A stretch of 64,000 nt of DNA, from NCBI GenBank assembly GCA_002256205.1, contig NKIW01000003.1, positions 62,001-126,000 on the forward strand, read 5' to 3'. This document shows positions 26,897-37,536 of the stretch, piece by piece (positions within the stretch are counted from its first letter, which is position 1; each line of letters starts with the position of its first letter). A program made the position numbers and the translations under genes. The stretch comes from Rhizobiales bacterium PAR1. Lineage in GTDB: Bacteria > Pseudomonadota > Alphaproteobacteria > Rhizobiales > Beijerinckiaceae. Under the pieces are notes generated by a model, which made no database searches, was not told the DNA's origin, and worked only from the letters and a program-made list of their open reading frames with translations.

Positions 26897-29188
26897 TCAA
26901 CCGTTCATCGGCAGGTCGAGTTGCACCGGCTGCACGGTGACCGGCAGGTGGATCATCACAAGAGAACCGATCTGCTGCGAGGAACGCAGGCGCATTGTGC
27001 CGCCGTGAAGCTCAATCAGCGAGCGGGCGATGGAAACGCCGAGGCCCGAGCCCTTGCAGCCGTCTTGTAGCATCCCGTCGATATGCCCGAAGGGATCCAC
27101 CATTTTCCCGAGATCGCCCGCCGAGAGCATATAGCCACGATCCGCGACGAAGATGTTGACGTGGTCGCCGTTCATCCGGGCACGGATCGAAACCTTGCCC
27201 CCTGCCGGCGAAAGACGAATGCCATTGCGCAGGAGGTGGGCGAGTGCCTGGCTGATAGCATTGGCATCGACGTGGATGAGGCGTTGTGCGGCCTTGTCGG
27301 TCGGGTCGGGCTCGATTTCAAGCGTAATGCCCTTGGCCTCCGCAGCAGGGATGACTTCCGCCGTTGCCTTTTCGAGGAGGGCTCCGAGCGCGGTAGGCGC
27401 ACGGTCGAGTGAGACGCGTCCGGCTTCGATGCGGGCCATGTCGAGAATATCGGAGATCAGCGCGAGCAGGTTGATGCCGCTTTCGCGAATATCGCGGGCG
27501 TATTCGATGTAGCGCGGTGACCCGCAGGTGCCGAAAACTTCCGTTTCGATGATCTCCGAGAAGCCGATGATGTGGTTCAGCGGCGTGCGGATCTCGTGAT
27601 TCATGTTGGCGAGGAATTCGGCTTTCGCCTTGTTGGCGCTGATCGCCTCAGCCTTCTGCTCAAGGTAGCGATCGGCAAGCTCGGCGAGCTGCCCGGCTTG
27701 ACGGCGGAAGGCTTCGCGGGAGTTGCCGAGGTCAGTCACGGTCATCCGGAGCTGGCGCTCGTTCTCGACAAGGCGCTCTTCCTGAAGCTTGCGGGCAGTA
27801 ATGTCTGTACCGACCGAAACGTAGCCGCGATCATTGGTGTGGCGTTCGCTGATCAGCAACCAGCGGCCATCCTGGAATTGTGCTTCATAGGAGCGCGCGC
27901 CGCTCTCGGGTTCCGAGCCGCGATCGATCTCGATCAGAACGCGCGGCTCGCGCGCCTCCGCCATCAGCACCTTGTAGGCCACGCCGCGGCGGACGTGGTC
28001 GGGGTTCAGGCCGTGGAAGGTCTGGTATTTCGAATTGCACATCACGAGGCGGTTGTTTTCGTCCCAGAGCACGAAGGCTTCGGAGATCGATTCAATCGCG
28101 TCGCGCAGGCGAGCGTCGGCCCTATGGCTCTCTTCCTCGACAGCGCGTTCGCGGGTCACATCCATCACGATGCCAAGAAGGCGCGGCGAGGCGGTCTGGG
28201 TCGTGGCGTCGATCACAGCGCGCATCCGGAGCCAGACCCACTCGCCCGCCTCATTCATCATGCGGAAGAGATAATCGAACTCGCAGTGACCAAGGCGCGC
28301 GCCCTGCTCGATACGGGTGAACAGGTCCGCGTCATCCTCATGCAGGCGCGAGAGAATTTCAGCCCGGGTGAGGTGCACCTGATTGGTCAGTCCGAGCATG
28401 CGGAACATCGATTCCGACCAGATCAGCGCATTCGCCGAGAGCGACCATTCCCAAAGACCGCAACGGCCATGGTCGAGCGCAACCTCGAATTGTGAGCGCA
28501 CCTGTCGTCCTGCGCTCACCGTGCGTTGGCGCTGCGCATAGTAGACCAACGTGAAAGCAATGGTCACCGCGCCGAAACAGGCGAGGATCGCCCCGATGAT
28601 CCCGACATGCTGACGCCAGAATCGCAACTCGTCCTCAATGGGCTGCATCACCACCAGCGAACCGGCAAAGCCCTCGGGCTGATGCGCGACGAGGCTGACC
28701 ATGCGACCATCCGCCAGTTGGACGCGCGCAAGTTTATGCTCGTCCAGCATCGATTTCATTCGATAAGGCTCTGCGAGAACCCGGCTCGCTTCCTGATTGA
28801 TGCCTACAAGTCCGGCATGGCCGCCACGGATCATGCCATTCTGATCGAGCAGGAGAAACTGTCGGCCAGGCTGGTATGCAAGTTGGGGGAGTTGCGGCAG
28901 ATCGTAGCCTGTGGCGCCGTTTTCCCGCGTCTGGCGGGCGATCTCGTTGGTGGCGATATGCGCGGCAAGCGCTAGGCTGGCCTCGCCGCTTTCCAGATGT
29001 TCCTGCCGCGAAGAGGTAAACTGGAGCGTGATGCTGACAGCCGTCACGGCAAGAAAAATAACCACGAGCAGCGGAACTGCATGGTCGAGCATGGAGCGGG
29101 CCTGCGCGATCTCGCTGCGCGGAGGAAGGCCGGTCTGGCTCTTGCTATTGCCCACGCCAATAGCGTTGGCCGCGAATGCTCGCACCAT
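26897..29188 (-). CDS. PAS-domain membrane histidine kinase
   Basis: N-terminal TM region, PAS motifs (ALIWSESMFRMLGL; DENNRLVMCNSKYQ), FLANMNHEIRTPLNHIIGFSE, GSGLGVSIARSLIELHGG. Confidence 0.9.
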   Translation of the reverse strand: MVRAFAANAIGVGNSKSQTGLPPRSEIAQARSMLDHAVPLLVVIFLAVTAVSITLQFTSSRQEHLESGEASLALAAHIATNEIARQTRENGATGYDLPQLPQLAYQPGRQFLLLDQNGMIRGGHAGLVGINQEASRVLAEPYRMKSMLDEHKLARVQLADGRMVSLVAHQPEGFAGSLVVMQPIEDELRFWRQHVGIIGAILACFGAVTIAFTLVYYAQRQRTVSAGRQVRSQFEVALDHGRCGLWEWSLSANALIWSESMFRMLGLTNQVHLTRAEILSRLHEDDADLFTRIEQGARLGHCEFDYLFRMMNEAGEWVWLRMRAVIDATTQTASPRLLGIVMDVTRERAVEEESHRADARLRDAIESISEAFVLWDENNRLVMCNSKYQTFHGLNPDHVRRGVAYKVLMAEAREPRVLIEIDRGSEPESGARSYEAQFQDGRWLLISERHTNDRGYVSVGTDITARKLQEERLVENERQLRMTVTDLGNSREAFRRQAGQLAELADRYLEQKAEAISANKAKAEFLANMNHEIRTPLNHIIGFSEIIETEVFGTCGSPRYIEYARDIRESGINLLALISDILDMARIEAGRVSLDRAPTALGALLEKATAEVIPAAEAKGITLEIEPDPTDKAAQRLIHVDANAISQALAHLLRNGIRLSPAGGKVSIRARMNGDHVNIFVADRGYMLSAGDLGKMVDPFGHIDGMLQDGCKGSGLGVSIARSLIELHGGTMRLRSSQQIGSLVMIHLPVTVQPVQLDLPMNG

Positions 29189-29488
29189 GATTGCCCCCTC
29201 GGTAGTCCCCCAAATTGACCCGAGGAATGTGCCGCATCGCCCCGAATCACCCCTAGTTGAATCGACGGGAATCAGGCTGACAAGAGGGTTTTTACGATTG
29301 ATTCATCTTCTACCGGAGGCTGCAATGCTTGCCTCCGGGGCAAAGGAATCCTTGCCTTGAACTGGATTCTCTTTGCCCTCTATTTGTTCGCGTTTGTTCT
29401 CATTTCATTGCATGAATTATTTTGCATGAACGAGAAGTACGGGTGCTGAAAAACACCCGCATAGAGGGACGGCTTGAAGATAATCAAC

Positions 29489-32104
29489 CTATGAGAGTGT
29501 TCGTTCCAGAATATCCGTGAGATCACGCGAACGGCTCTTGCCCTCCGCCAGCCCGCGCAAGGCCTTCTCGGCCAGGGCGCGACGCCCCGCCTCAAGGCTT
29601 CGCCAGCTCCGGAAGGCGGTGGCGAGACGCGCCGCGATCTGCGGATTGCGTTCGTCGATCTGGCCGATGATCTCCGCGACGAGCGCGTAACCGCTCCCGT
29701 CAGCGGCGTGAAAGCCGCGCAGGTTGGTGTTCGCAAAGACCGCGATGAGCGACCGCGCACGGTTCGGGTTCGCTAGCGTGAACTTCGGATGCGTTGTGAG
29801 GGCTTTGACCCGAGAGACGCAATCCGGCCCCGGTACACGCACCTGTAACCCGAACCACATGTCGAGGATGAGGGCATCCTCGGAGTAGCGCGCGTAGAAC
29901 GCGTCGAGCGCTTTTTCACGTTCCGGTGTCTCGCAGACGAGCAAGGCAGAAACCGCCGTCATCCGGTCGGTCATATTGTCGGCAGCCTCAAACTGCGCGG
30001 AGGCGAGCTTCGCACCGGCTGCCATATCCGCAGCGATCAGGTAGCGCAGAATCTGCGCCCGCAAGGCGCGGCGGCCCGCGCTCGCGCCATCCGGGCTAAA
30101 CGGCAACGGTACCGACAGCGTTGCATAGACCTTCTCGGCGACGGGGCGCACCGCGCGCCCAATTTCGGCCCTGAGATGGTCAATCGCCTGTCCGATGGCT
30201 TCGGGATCAATCTCCGTGCCGATGTCGCGGGCCAGATCACCTTCTGTCGGCAGGCCAATCGCCAGTGCGGCGAAGGCGGGGTCAGTAGCGCTGGTTTCGA
30301 TGAGCTTGCCGATGGCCGCGGAAAGTCGCGGATCGCTCAGCGGTGCCTTGCCTTGGCGGATCGCCGCCACGGATTGTCTGAGCAGCGCCGTCTCGGCATC
30401 CTGCAAGGCCTGCCAGCGGTTGAACGGGTCACTGTCATGCTGGGCAAGCACAAGGAGATCACCGTCCTCCCGGCTGATCACCGGCTTCACGGGGGCCGAG
30501 AAGCCGCGGAACAGCGAGGGCAGGGGGCGTTGCGTGAGGCCAGCATAAACCCTGCTGGTGCTCTCCGTGTCGAGCACGATGAGATCATCTTTCACAAGTT
30601 CGGTGCCGTCCTGTCCGATCAGGCCGAGGCGGATCGGAATCACCTGTGGTCCCTTGTCAGGCTGGCCCGGCGTCGGCGCGGTTTCCTGTCGCGCGGTGAG
30701 GCTGAAGGTGCCCTTGGCCGCGTCATACGCCTGCTCGATGGTGACAACCGGCGTGCCGGCCTGATCATACCAGCGCATGAAGGGCTTGAGATCCCGGCCT
30801 GAAACATCCGCGAAGCACTGGATGAATTGCTCGACGATCGCGGCCTCGCCATCGTGACGCTCGAAGTAGAGATCCATGCCCTCGCGGAATTTCTCCGGGC
30901 CGATCAGGATGCGCAGCATCTGGATCAGCTCGGAGCCCTTGTTGTAGACGGTTGCCGTGTAGAAGTTGTTGATTTCCTTATAGGTCTGCGGGCGTACCGG
31001 ATGCGCGAGCGGGCCGGAATCCTCAACGAACTGCGCCGCACGCAGGGTCTGCACATTGGCGATCCGCTCCACCGGACGGGAGCGCATGTCGGAGGAGAAC
31101 TCCTGATCGCGGAAAACTGTCAGCCCTTCCTTGAGGCAGAGCTGGAACCAGTCGCGGCAGGTGATGCGATTGCCGGTCCAGTTGTGAAAATACTCATGTG
31201 CCACAATGGCTTCGATGTTGTGGTAGTCCTGATCCGTCGCGGTTTCCGGCGTCGCCAGAATATAGCGATCGTTGAACACATTCAGGCCCTTGTTCTCCAT
31301 CGCGCCCATGTTGAAATCCGACACGGCGACAATGTTGAACAGATCGAGATCGTACTCGCGGCCGAACTTTTCCTCGTCCCATTTCATCGAGCGGATCAGC
31401 GCATCCATGGCATAGGTTGCGCGCGCGCCCTTGCCCTTCTCGACATAGACGTTGAGCTCAACCTTCCGGCCCGAGGGCGTAGTGTGATGGTCAGTCACCG
31501 CATCAAGATCGCCCGCGACCAGCGCGAAGAGGTAGCAGGGCTTCTTGTGCGGATCATCCCAGACAACGAAATGCCGATCGGTGCCGGGCACGTCGCCCCG
31601 TTCCACCGGATTGCCGTTGGAGAGCAGCAGCGGGATCGCCTTCGCGGCTTCGATCCGCACTTTCCATGTCGCCATGACATCGGGGCGGTCAAGATAATAG
31701 GAGATGCGGCGGAAGCCGTCGGCCTCGCACTGGGTGCAATAGACGCCGTTCGAGCGATAAAGCCCCATCAGCTTGGTGTTTGCCGCCGGGTTGACCAGCG
31801 TTTCGATCACCAGCGTGAAAGCATCCTTCGGCGCGGCAGGAATGATCAATTTCTCCGGCGAGGCGATGAACTCGGATGGAGCCAGTTTGCGCCCGTCAAT
31901 CGCCACCGCGACAAGGCTCAACTCATCGCCATCGAGTTCCAGCGCGGCGCCCGGTATCCCTTTCGGATTGCGTCGCATCGAGAGCGTGGAAACAACGCGC
32001 GTCGCCTCCGGTTCGAGCGAGAAGTCGAGTGCCACGTGGTCGATCAGGAAATCGGGAACCCGATACTCGGACAGGCGGATGACGGGCGGATTTTCAGAGC
32101 GCAT
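29489..32104 (-). CDS. pepN: Aminopeptidase N (M1 family)
   Basis: GAMENKGLNVFN, VAHEYFHNWTGNRITCRDWFQLCLKEGLTVFRDQEFSSDM. Confidence 0.97.
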   Translation of the reverse strand: MRSENPPVIRLSEYRVPDFLIDHVALDFSLEPEATRVVSTLSMRRNPKGIPGAALELDGDELSLVAVAIDGRKLAPSEFIASPEKLIIPAAPKDAFTLVIETLVNPAANTKLMGLYRSNGVYCTQCEADGFRRISYYLDRPDVMATWKVRIEAAKAIPLLLSNGNPVERGDVPGTDRHFVVWDDPHKKPCYLFALVAGDLDAVTDHHTTPSGRKVELNVYVEKGKGARATYAMDALIRSMKWDEEKFGREYDLDLFNIVAVSDFNMGAMENKGLNVFNDRYILATPETATDQDYHNIEAIVAHEYFHNWTGNRITCRDWFQLCLKEGLTVFRDQEFSSDMRSRPVERIANVQTLRAAQFVEDSGPLAHPVRPQTYKEINNFYTATVYNKGSELIQMLRILIGPEKFREGMDLYFERHDGEAAIVEQFIQCFADVSGRDLKPFMRWYDQAGTPVVTIEQAYDAAKGTFSLTARQETAPTPGQPDKGPQVIPIRLGLIGQDGTELVKDDLIVLDTESTSRVYAGLTQRPLPSLFRGFSAPVKPVISREDGDLLVLAQHDSDPFNRWQALQDAETALLRQSVAAIRQGKAPLSDPRLSAAIGKLIETSATDPAFAALAIGLPTEGDLARDIGTEIDPEAIGQAIDHLRAEIGRAVRPVAEKVYATLSVPLPFSPDGASAGRRALRAQILRYLIAADMAAGAKLASAQFEAADNMTDRMTAVSALLVCETPEREKALDAFYARYSEDALILDMWFGLQVRVPGPDCVSRVKALTTHPKFTLANPNRARSLIAVFANTNLRGFHAADGSGYALVAEIIGQIDERNPQIAARLATAFRSWRSLEAGRRALAEKALRGLAEGKSRSRDLTDILERTLS

Positions 32105-32214
32105 GGGAAACCTGATCGCGGGAGTTGGCGTGTTCAAATCGAAGGACAGTCGCGACCAGCCTTACACGCGCCGGTGGCTCGGCGCAAAGGTCTGGCGCCT
32201 ACTGATGTCGTTCT

Positions 32215-33429
32215 TCAGTGGAGACCGTTCCGGGCACAATGCCGATGCAGGACGAGCAGCAGAGCGAGCCCCAGGGCGGAAATCCCGAGCATGATATCGA
32301 GCACCGTATTGGCACCGACACTATCGAGCATATAACCGCCCGCTACTGGGGCCAGTGCACCGGCAATATTCTGCGCCACAGTGATCTTGTTAATCTGCTC
32401 GCCATAGCCGCGTGCGCCGAAGATCGCGAGCACCATGCCACCGCGCGCGATGGTGAGCAGGCCATTCGAAATTCCGTAGAAGGCTGCAAACGCGCTGCCG
32501 ATCACAACATTCCCGCCCGCGTTCAGCAGGATCGTGAAGGCGATCGGCAAGAAGCCGACGGCGACAAGGCCGGTCCAGAAAATCGAGAGCCGCCGCGCCA
32601 GTAGCATCTCGCCCATGCGGCCGACAACCTGCCAGATGCCGACGATAGAGCCGACAAACACCGCGACCCCTGAGGTGAAGCCGATGCCGATAAGCACTGG
32701 GAAAACCAGCAGCGACCAGCTGTTCACAATCGCACCGGTCAATGCCAGCATTGCCGAAAGCAGAATAAATGCCAAAGGTTGCGCCTCGCGCGGAATCCCC
32801 GCCTCGATAACCTCGGCAGCTTCGGCCCCGTTCTCATCAATTGTCCTGCGACCCAGGCAGGTAAGATGGATCGGGATGCAAATCGCGAGATTTAATCCTG
32901 CAAACATCAGCGCGATCGTGCGCCAGTCGAGAAACCCCATCAGCCACGCTGTTGCTGGCCATGACAATGTCGAGGCAAGACCGCCCATGAAGGTGAGGTA
33001 AGAGATTGCCCGCCGTGATGATCGCCCGGCAATCTGCGTCAGGGCGGTAAAAGAGGCGGAGTAGAGTGCCATCGGTGAGCCGATGCCGATAATGATCCAG
33101 CAGAGGTAGTAGGTGATCCAGTTCTGCGCCAGGGAGAGCAGCGCAAGGCCGGCGGCAATGATGACCGATCCCGTCGTCATCACAACACGAGAGCCGGCTC
33201 TGTCCTGCCATCGCCCGACCTGGGGGCCAATGACTGCGGCGCACCCAAGTGTAATCGAAACGCCTGCCAGGATAAGCCCGTTGGACAGTCCAAGATCGCT
33301 GCCGATCCGGGACCCCAAAAGTGATAGCAGGTAATAGGTCGTGCCCCAGCCGACAATCTGGCTGAGGCCAAGACCCAAGATGGCGCGCCGCACTTCAAAA
33401 GGAAGCGGGGTCACCGCAGGCGCGTGCAT
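32215..33429 (-). CDS. MFS transporter
   Basis: About 12 hydrophobic segments; FEVRRAILGLGLSQIVGWGTTYYLLSLLG, GPQVGRWQDRAGSRVVM. Confidence 0.85.
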   Translation of the reverse strand: MHAPAVTPLPFEVRRAILGLGLSQIVGWGTTYYLLSLLGSRIGSDLGLSNGLILAGVSITLGCAAVIGPQVGRWQDRAGSRVVMTTGSVIIAAGLALLSLAQNWITYYLCWIIIGIGSPMALYSASFTALTQIAGRSSRRAISYLTFMGGLASTLSWPATAWLMGFLDWRTIALMFAGLNLAICIPIHLTCLGRRTIDENGAEAAEVIEAGIPREAQPLAFILLSAMLALTGAIVNSWSLLVFPVLIGIGFTSGVAVFVGSIVGIWQVVGRMGEMLLARRLSIFWTGLVAVGFLPIAFTILLNAGGNVVIGSAFAAFYGISNGLLTIARGGMVLAIFGARGYGEQINKITVAQNIAGALAPVAGGYMLDSVGANTVLDIMLGISALGLALLLVLHRHCARNGLH

Positions 33430-33711
33430 CGATTGCCCCGCAAAATCATGTCTGCCCGGAATCGAGCAAGCGTTGCCTAAAAGAATGGCGCTGAATGGCC
33501 AGAGCATTCAAGCGTGTTCTGCCGCCTGTTAGAAAAATTTTCTGCCGTATTGGCGCTGGCGTCCGTGTGTGGGGTGGTATGTCATGCATAGGCGACATGC
33601 AGGGTACGCGCTGTGCAGCCTCTTGATTTGGATTGCCAATCTCCCCCTCCTCCTTTAGGCGGAGATGGCTTTGAGCGCTCAAGGCCTTCCTCCCGCGAGA
33701 GATTTTCCGCC

Positions 33712-34542
33712 ATGTTTGGAATTCCTGTTGCCGATCTCATCACGCTCGTGATCGCCCTTGTCGGCGCGGGGCTGATCACGGGCCTGCTCGCGGGCATGTT
33801 CGGGGTCGGCGGCGGCGCGGTGATCGTGCCGGTGCTCTACCAGATCTTCGGGTTTCTCAACGTACCGGAAGAGGTCCGGATGCACCTCTGCGTTGGCACC
33901 TCGCTGGCCATCATCATCCCGACTTCGGTGCAGTCCTTCCGCACCCATCATGCCAAGGGCAAGGTACTGATGGATGTGCTGAAGGTCTGGGCCGTGCCGG
34001 TCGTGGCCTCGGTGATCGCGGGCGCGGCGATTGCGGCCTATGCGCCGGGCCTTCTGCTCAAGCTCGTGTTCATCTTTGTCGCAACCTCGAACGCCATCAA
34101 GCTGCTCTCGGGCCGTGATGACTGGCGCCTTGCGGAAAAATTGCCGGGCGTGGTTGGCATGCGGGCTTATGGCGTCCTTATCGGCCTCGCCTCGGCGTTG
34201 ATGGGCATCGGCGGCGGCGCGATCTCGAACATGATCCTCTCACTCTATGGCGTCGCGATCCACAATGCGGTCGCGACTTCTTCTGGCCTGGGCATCCTCA
34301 TCTCGATCCCCGGTGCGATCGGCTACATCATCGCCGGCTGGCCGAAAATGGCGATGTTGCCGCCCCTTTCCATCGGCTTCGTCTCTATCCTCGGCTTTGC
34401 GCTCGTTGCACCGACCTCGACGCTGATCGCACCATTCGGTGCCAAGCTTGCGCATGCCATGCCGAAGCGCCGGCTGGAGGTGGCGTTCGGTCTGTTCCTG
34501 CTCACCGTCAGCGCCCGCTTCATCTGGGGCTTCATCGGGTAA
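33712..34542 (+). CDS. TauE/SafE-family sulfite exporter/anion permease
   Basis: GLITGLLAGMFGVGGGAVIVPVLYQIFGF, GTSLAIIIPTSVQSFRTHHAKG, GIGGGAISNMILSLYG. Confidence 0.9.
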   Translation: MFGIPVADLITLVIALVGAGLITGLLAGMFGVGGGAVIVPVLYQIFGFLNVPEEVRMHLCVGTSLAIIIPTSVQSFRTHHAKGKVLMDVLKVWAVPVVASVIAGAAIAAYAPGLLLKLVFIFVATSNAIKLLSGRDDWRLAEKLPGVVGMRAYGVLIGLASALMGIGGGAISNMILSLYGVAIHNAVATSSGLGILISIPGAIGYIIAGWPKMAMLPPLSIGFVSILGFALVAPTSTLIAPFGAKLAHAMPKRRLEVAFGLFLLTVSARFIWGFIG

Positions 34543-34614
34543 ATCCAGCGGCTGCCAATTGCATGGCATCCTCGAGGCGCTATGCTGCGCCCGTTACAGG
34601 GAGGTCGTGCGGCG

Positions 34615-35931
34615 ATGACGAAGGGTGAAGGAGCGGGTGGCCTTGCTGATGATGTCAGCCGGCTTTTCCAGCGCATCGACGCCGCCCGCGATGATCTCGT
34701 TCGCCTGACGCAAGATCTCATCCGCTTCCCTACCATCAATCCGCCCGGCGACGCCTACGAGGTATGTGCGCGTTTTCTCGGAAAGCGCCTCGCGGATCGC
34801 GGCGCGGCGGTGGAATATGTGCGCGGGCTTGGTGAGCCGGATGACACCGATCTCCACCCGCGCTTCAACGTCATCGGTCGCTTTTCTGGCGCAAGTCCCG
34901 GCCCCTGCATCCATTTCAATGGGCATATTGATGTCGTGGAGGCCGGACTGGGCTGGACCGTTCCGCCCTTCGAAGGCCTCGTGCGCGACGGCAAGGTTTA
35001 TGGGCGTGGCGCCTGTGACATGAAGGGCGGCATTGCTGCTGCGATCATCGCCATGGAGGCCATTCTTGATGAAGGGCTGCTGAGCGTCGGCGCACTCGAA
35101 TTTTCTGGCACGGTGGATGAGGAATCCGGTGGTTTCGGCGGCGCGGGGATGTTGGCTCGAAAGGGCTATTTTGCTCGTGACAGGGTCGACCACGTCATCA
35201 TTCCCGAGCCACTGAACCCGGATCGCGTCTGCCTCGGTCATCGCGGTGTATGGTGGGCGGAGGTCGAGATCACCGGCCAGATCGGTCATGGCGCGATGCC
35301 ATTCCTCGGTGTCTCGGCCATTCGCGGCATGGGCGATTTTCTGGGGCTTCTTGAAGCCGAATTGCTGCCCGCGCTCGGTACCCGCATCACGCGGATGCCT
35401 TGCGTTCCGGAAGGCGCGCGCGCCGCGACGCTCAACCTCAATTCCGTGCACGGCGGCCAGCCCGAGCCCTACAACGGTCGCCCCGCGCCGGTGGTGGCGG
35501 ATCGCTGCCGCCTCGTGCTCGACCGGCGCTACCTCATCGAAGAAGACCTCGATGGCGTCAAAGCCGAGATCGTCGCGCTGCTGGAGCGGGTGAAGGCGCG
35601 TCGCGCTGGGCTCGATTACTCGGTGCGCGAGATCATGACTTTCGAACCGACCATGACCGAACCGGAAGCACCGCTCGTGCAAACGCTCGATCACTGGATC
35701 GAGGCGCTGTTCGGCAAGCCTTCGACGCATGTCGCTTCACCCGGCACCTACGACCAGAAGCACATCACGCGCTTTGGGTCGGTGCGCGATTGTGTCGCCT
35801 ATGGTCCCGGCATTCTCGATCTCGCGCATCAGCCGGATGAGTGGGTCGGCATTGACGATATGATCCTTTCCGCCAAGGTGATGGCGGCAACGGCATTGAC
35901 CCTGTTGCGGCGGCGTTGCACGGCGGCATAG
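34615..35931 (+). CDS. M20 peptidase (ArgE/DapE-type deacetylase)
   Basis: INPPGDAYE, FNGHIDVVEAG, YGRGACDMKGGIAAAI, SGTVDEESGG, GHGAMPFLGVSAI. Confidence 0.9.
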   Translation: MTKGEGAGGLADDVSRLFQRIDAARDDLVRLTQDLIRFPTINPPGDAYEVCARFLGKRLADRGAAVEYVRGLGEPDDTDLHPRFNVIGRFSGASPGPCIHFNGHIDVVEAGLGWTVPPFEGLVRDGKVYGRGACDMKGGIAAAIIAMEAILDEGLLSVGALEFSGTVDEESGGFGGAGMLARKGYFARDRVDHVIIPEPLNPDRVCLGHRGVWWAEVEITGQIGHGAMPFLGVSAIRGMGDFLGLLEAELLPALGTRITRMPCVPEGARAATLNLNSVHGGQPEPYNGRPAPVVADRCRLVLDRRYLIEEDLDGVKAEIVALLERVKARRAGLDYSVREIMTFEPTMTEPEAPLVQTLDHWIEALFGKPSTHVASPGTYDQKHITRFGSVRDCVAYGPGILDLAHQPDEWVGIDDMILSAKVMAATALTLLRRRCTAA

Positions 35932-36002
35932 GATCGACGAATCGAAGCAGTCAATTCCTGTGATTGGATAGTGCTGCAACGCGTAAAACTGGAGTGGTAA
36001 CG

Positions 36003-37511
36003 ATGGCTGCAACGACCGGACGGGTTTTCGGGAAGCTTCTCGTGCGGAGCGTCGCGACGTTCGCGCTCATGGGCGCAGCCGCGATTCCGGCGCTCGCCCA
36101 GAACAAGGATACGGTCGTCATCTGCCAGACGCTGGAACCGCCGATCCTCGATCCCTCGGCCGGTGCCGCTGCCGCGATCCGCGAAGTCACCTACGCCAAT
36201 ATTTTCGAGGGTCTCGTTGGGCTTGACCGCACGTCGAAAATCATTCCGCGCCTCGCCGAAAGCTGGACCGTCAGCGACGACGGGCTGAAATTTCGCTTCA
36301 AACTCCGCAAGAACGCGACCTTTCATGATGGCAGCCCGCTGACCTCGGCGGATGTGAAATTCTCCCTTGAGCGCGCGGTCGCGCCCGATTCCAAGAACAC
36401 CCAGAAATGGATTTTCGAACCCATAGCCGCCATTGCGACGCCCGCGCCGGATGAGGTCGAGATTACGCTGAAGACTTTCTCAGCCGATTTCCTCGATGGT
36501 CTCGCCTGGGGCGATGCCGTGATCGTCTCGGAAAAAACCATCGCCAAAGCTGCAACCGAGCCGGTTGGCACTGGTCCATACAAGTTCGTGCGCTGGAACC
36601 GGGGTGACCGGCTGATGCTTGAGCGCAACGACACGTGGTGGGGTGGACAGGCTGCGATCAAGTTCGCGACCTTCCGCTTCATCACCGATGCGCAAGCGCA
36701 GGTCTCCGCGCTGTTGGCCGGAGATTGCGACGCCAACACCAACATCGGTGCGCAGGAAGCGGTGCCGCAGCTGATGTCGAACGCGAACCTCAAGGTTAAC
36801 GTGGGACGTACCGAAGGCGAAACTATCGTCGCGATGAACAATGCCAAGGCGCCGCTCAACGATGTCCGCGTGCGGAAGGCGCTGGCGATGGCGATTGACC
36901 GTCGTCTCGTCAATGAAGGCGCGGTCTCGGGTCTTGGCACGCCGATCGGCAGCCATTTCTCGCCCAATCACCCGGCCTATGTCGATCTGACGGGTGCAAT
37001 TCCCTACGATCCTGCAAAAGCAAAGGCCCTGCTCGCCGAAGCGGGCTTCCCGAATGGTCTGAACCTCACCCTGCGTCTGCCGCCGCCGGCCTATGCGCGG
37101 CGTGGCGGCGAGATCGTCGCTGCGATGCTCAAGGAAATCGGCGTCAACGCGACCATCGAGCCGCTCGAATGGCCGCAATGGCTGGAGCGCGTATTCCGCG
37201 GCAAGGATTTCGATCTCACCATCGTCAGCCACGTCGAGCCGATGGATCTGAACATCTACGCACGCGACAACTACTATTTCGGCTACACCAATCCGGCGTT
37301 CCGCGCGGCCCTTGCGCAGACAAAAACCGCTAAAACCGAGGCGGAACGTAACGCTGCCTTCGCTGCCGCGCAGCGCCAGATCGCGGAAGATCAGGTCAAC
37401 GTTTTCCTGTTCATGCTGCCCAAGGTGACGGTTGCGAAGAAGGGGCTGTCCGGCATGTGGGAAAACTGGCCGCTGCCGGCCAACCCGCTCGCCGAACTGA
37501 AGTGGAACTGA
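36003..37511 (+). CDS. Dipeptide/oligopeptide-type ABC transporter substrate-binding protein
   Basis: Signal peptide; family 5 SBP motifs YANIFEGLVGLDRTSKIIPRLAESWTVSDDGLKFRFKLRKNATFHDGSPLTSADVKFSLERA. Confidence 0.93.
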   Translation: MAATTGRVFGKLLVRSVATFALMGAAAIPALAQNKDTVVICQTLEPPILDPSAGAAAAIREVTYANIFEGLVGLDRTSKIIPRLAESWTVSDDGLKFRFKLRKNATFHDGSPLTSADVKFSLERAVAPDSKNTQKWIFEPIAAIATPAPDEVEITLKTFSADFLDGLAWGDAVIVSEKTIAKAATEPVGTGPYKFVRWNRGDRLMLERNDTWWGGQAAIKFATFRFITDAQAQVSALLAGDCDANTNIGAQEAVPQLMSNANLKVNVGRTEGETIVAMNNAKAPLNDVRVRKALAMAIDRRLVNEGAVSGLGTPIGSHFSPNHPAYVDLTGAIPYDPAKAKALLAEAGFPNGLNLTLRLPPPAYARRGGEIVAAMLKEIGVNATIEPLEWPQWLERVFRGKDFDLTIVSHVEPMDLNIYARDNYYFGYTNPAFRAALAQTKTAKTEAERNAAFAAAQRQIAEDQVNVFLFMLPKVTVAKKGLSGMWENWPLPANPLAELKWN

Positions 37512-37536
37512 TTTCGCGCGCGGCGAAGGCCGGGGC

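Noticed and set aside
30827-32335. 502-aa plus-strand ORF opposite pepN
   Set aside because: Antisense shadow ORF over a clear aminopeptidase N gene; His/Asp/Arg-rich composition without domains.
33531-33543. Palindrome agaaaaattttct upstream of the MFS gene as an operator
   Set aside because: Short AT palindrome; could be chance, no supporting second site or regulator gene nearby.
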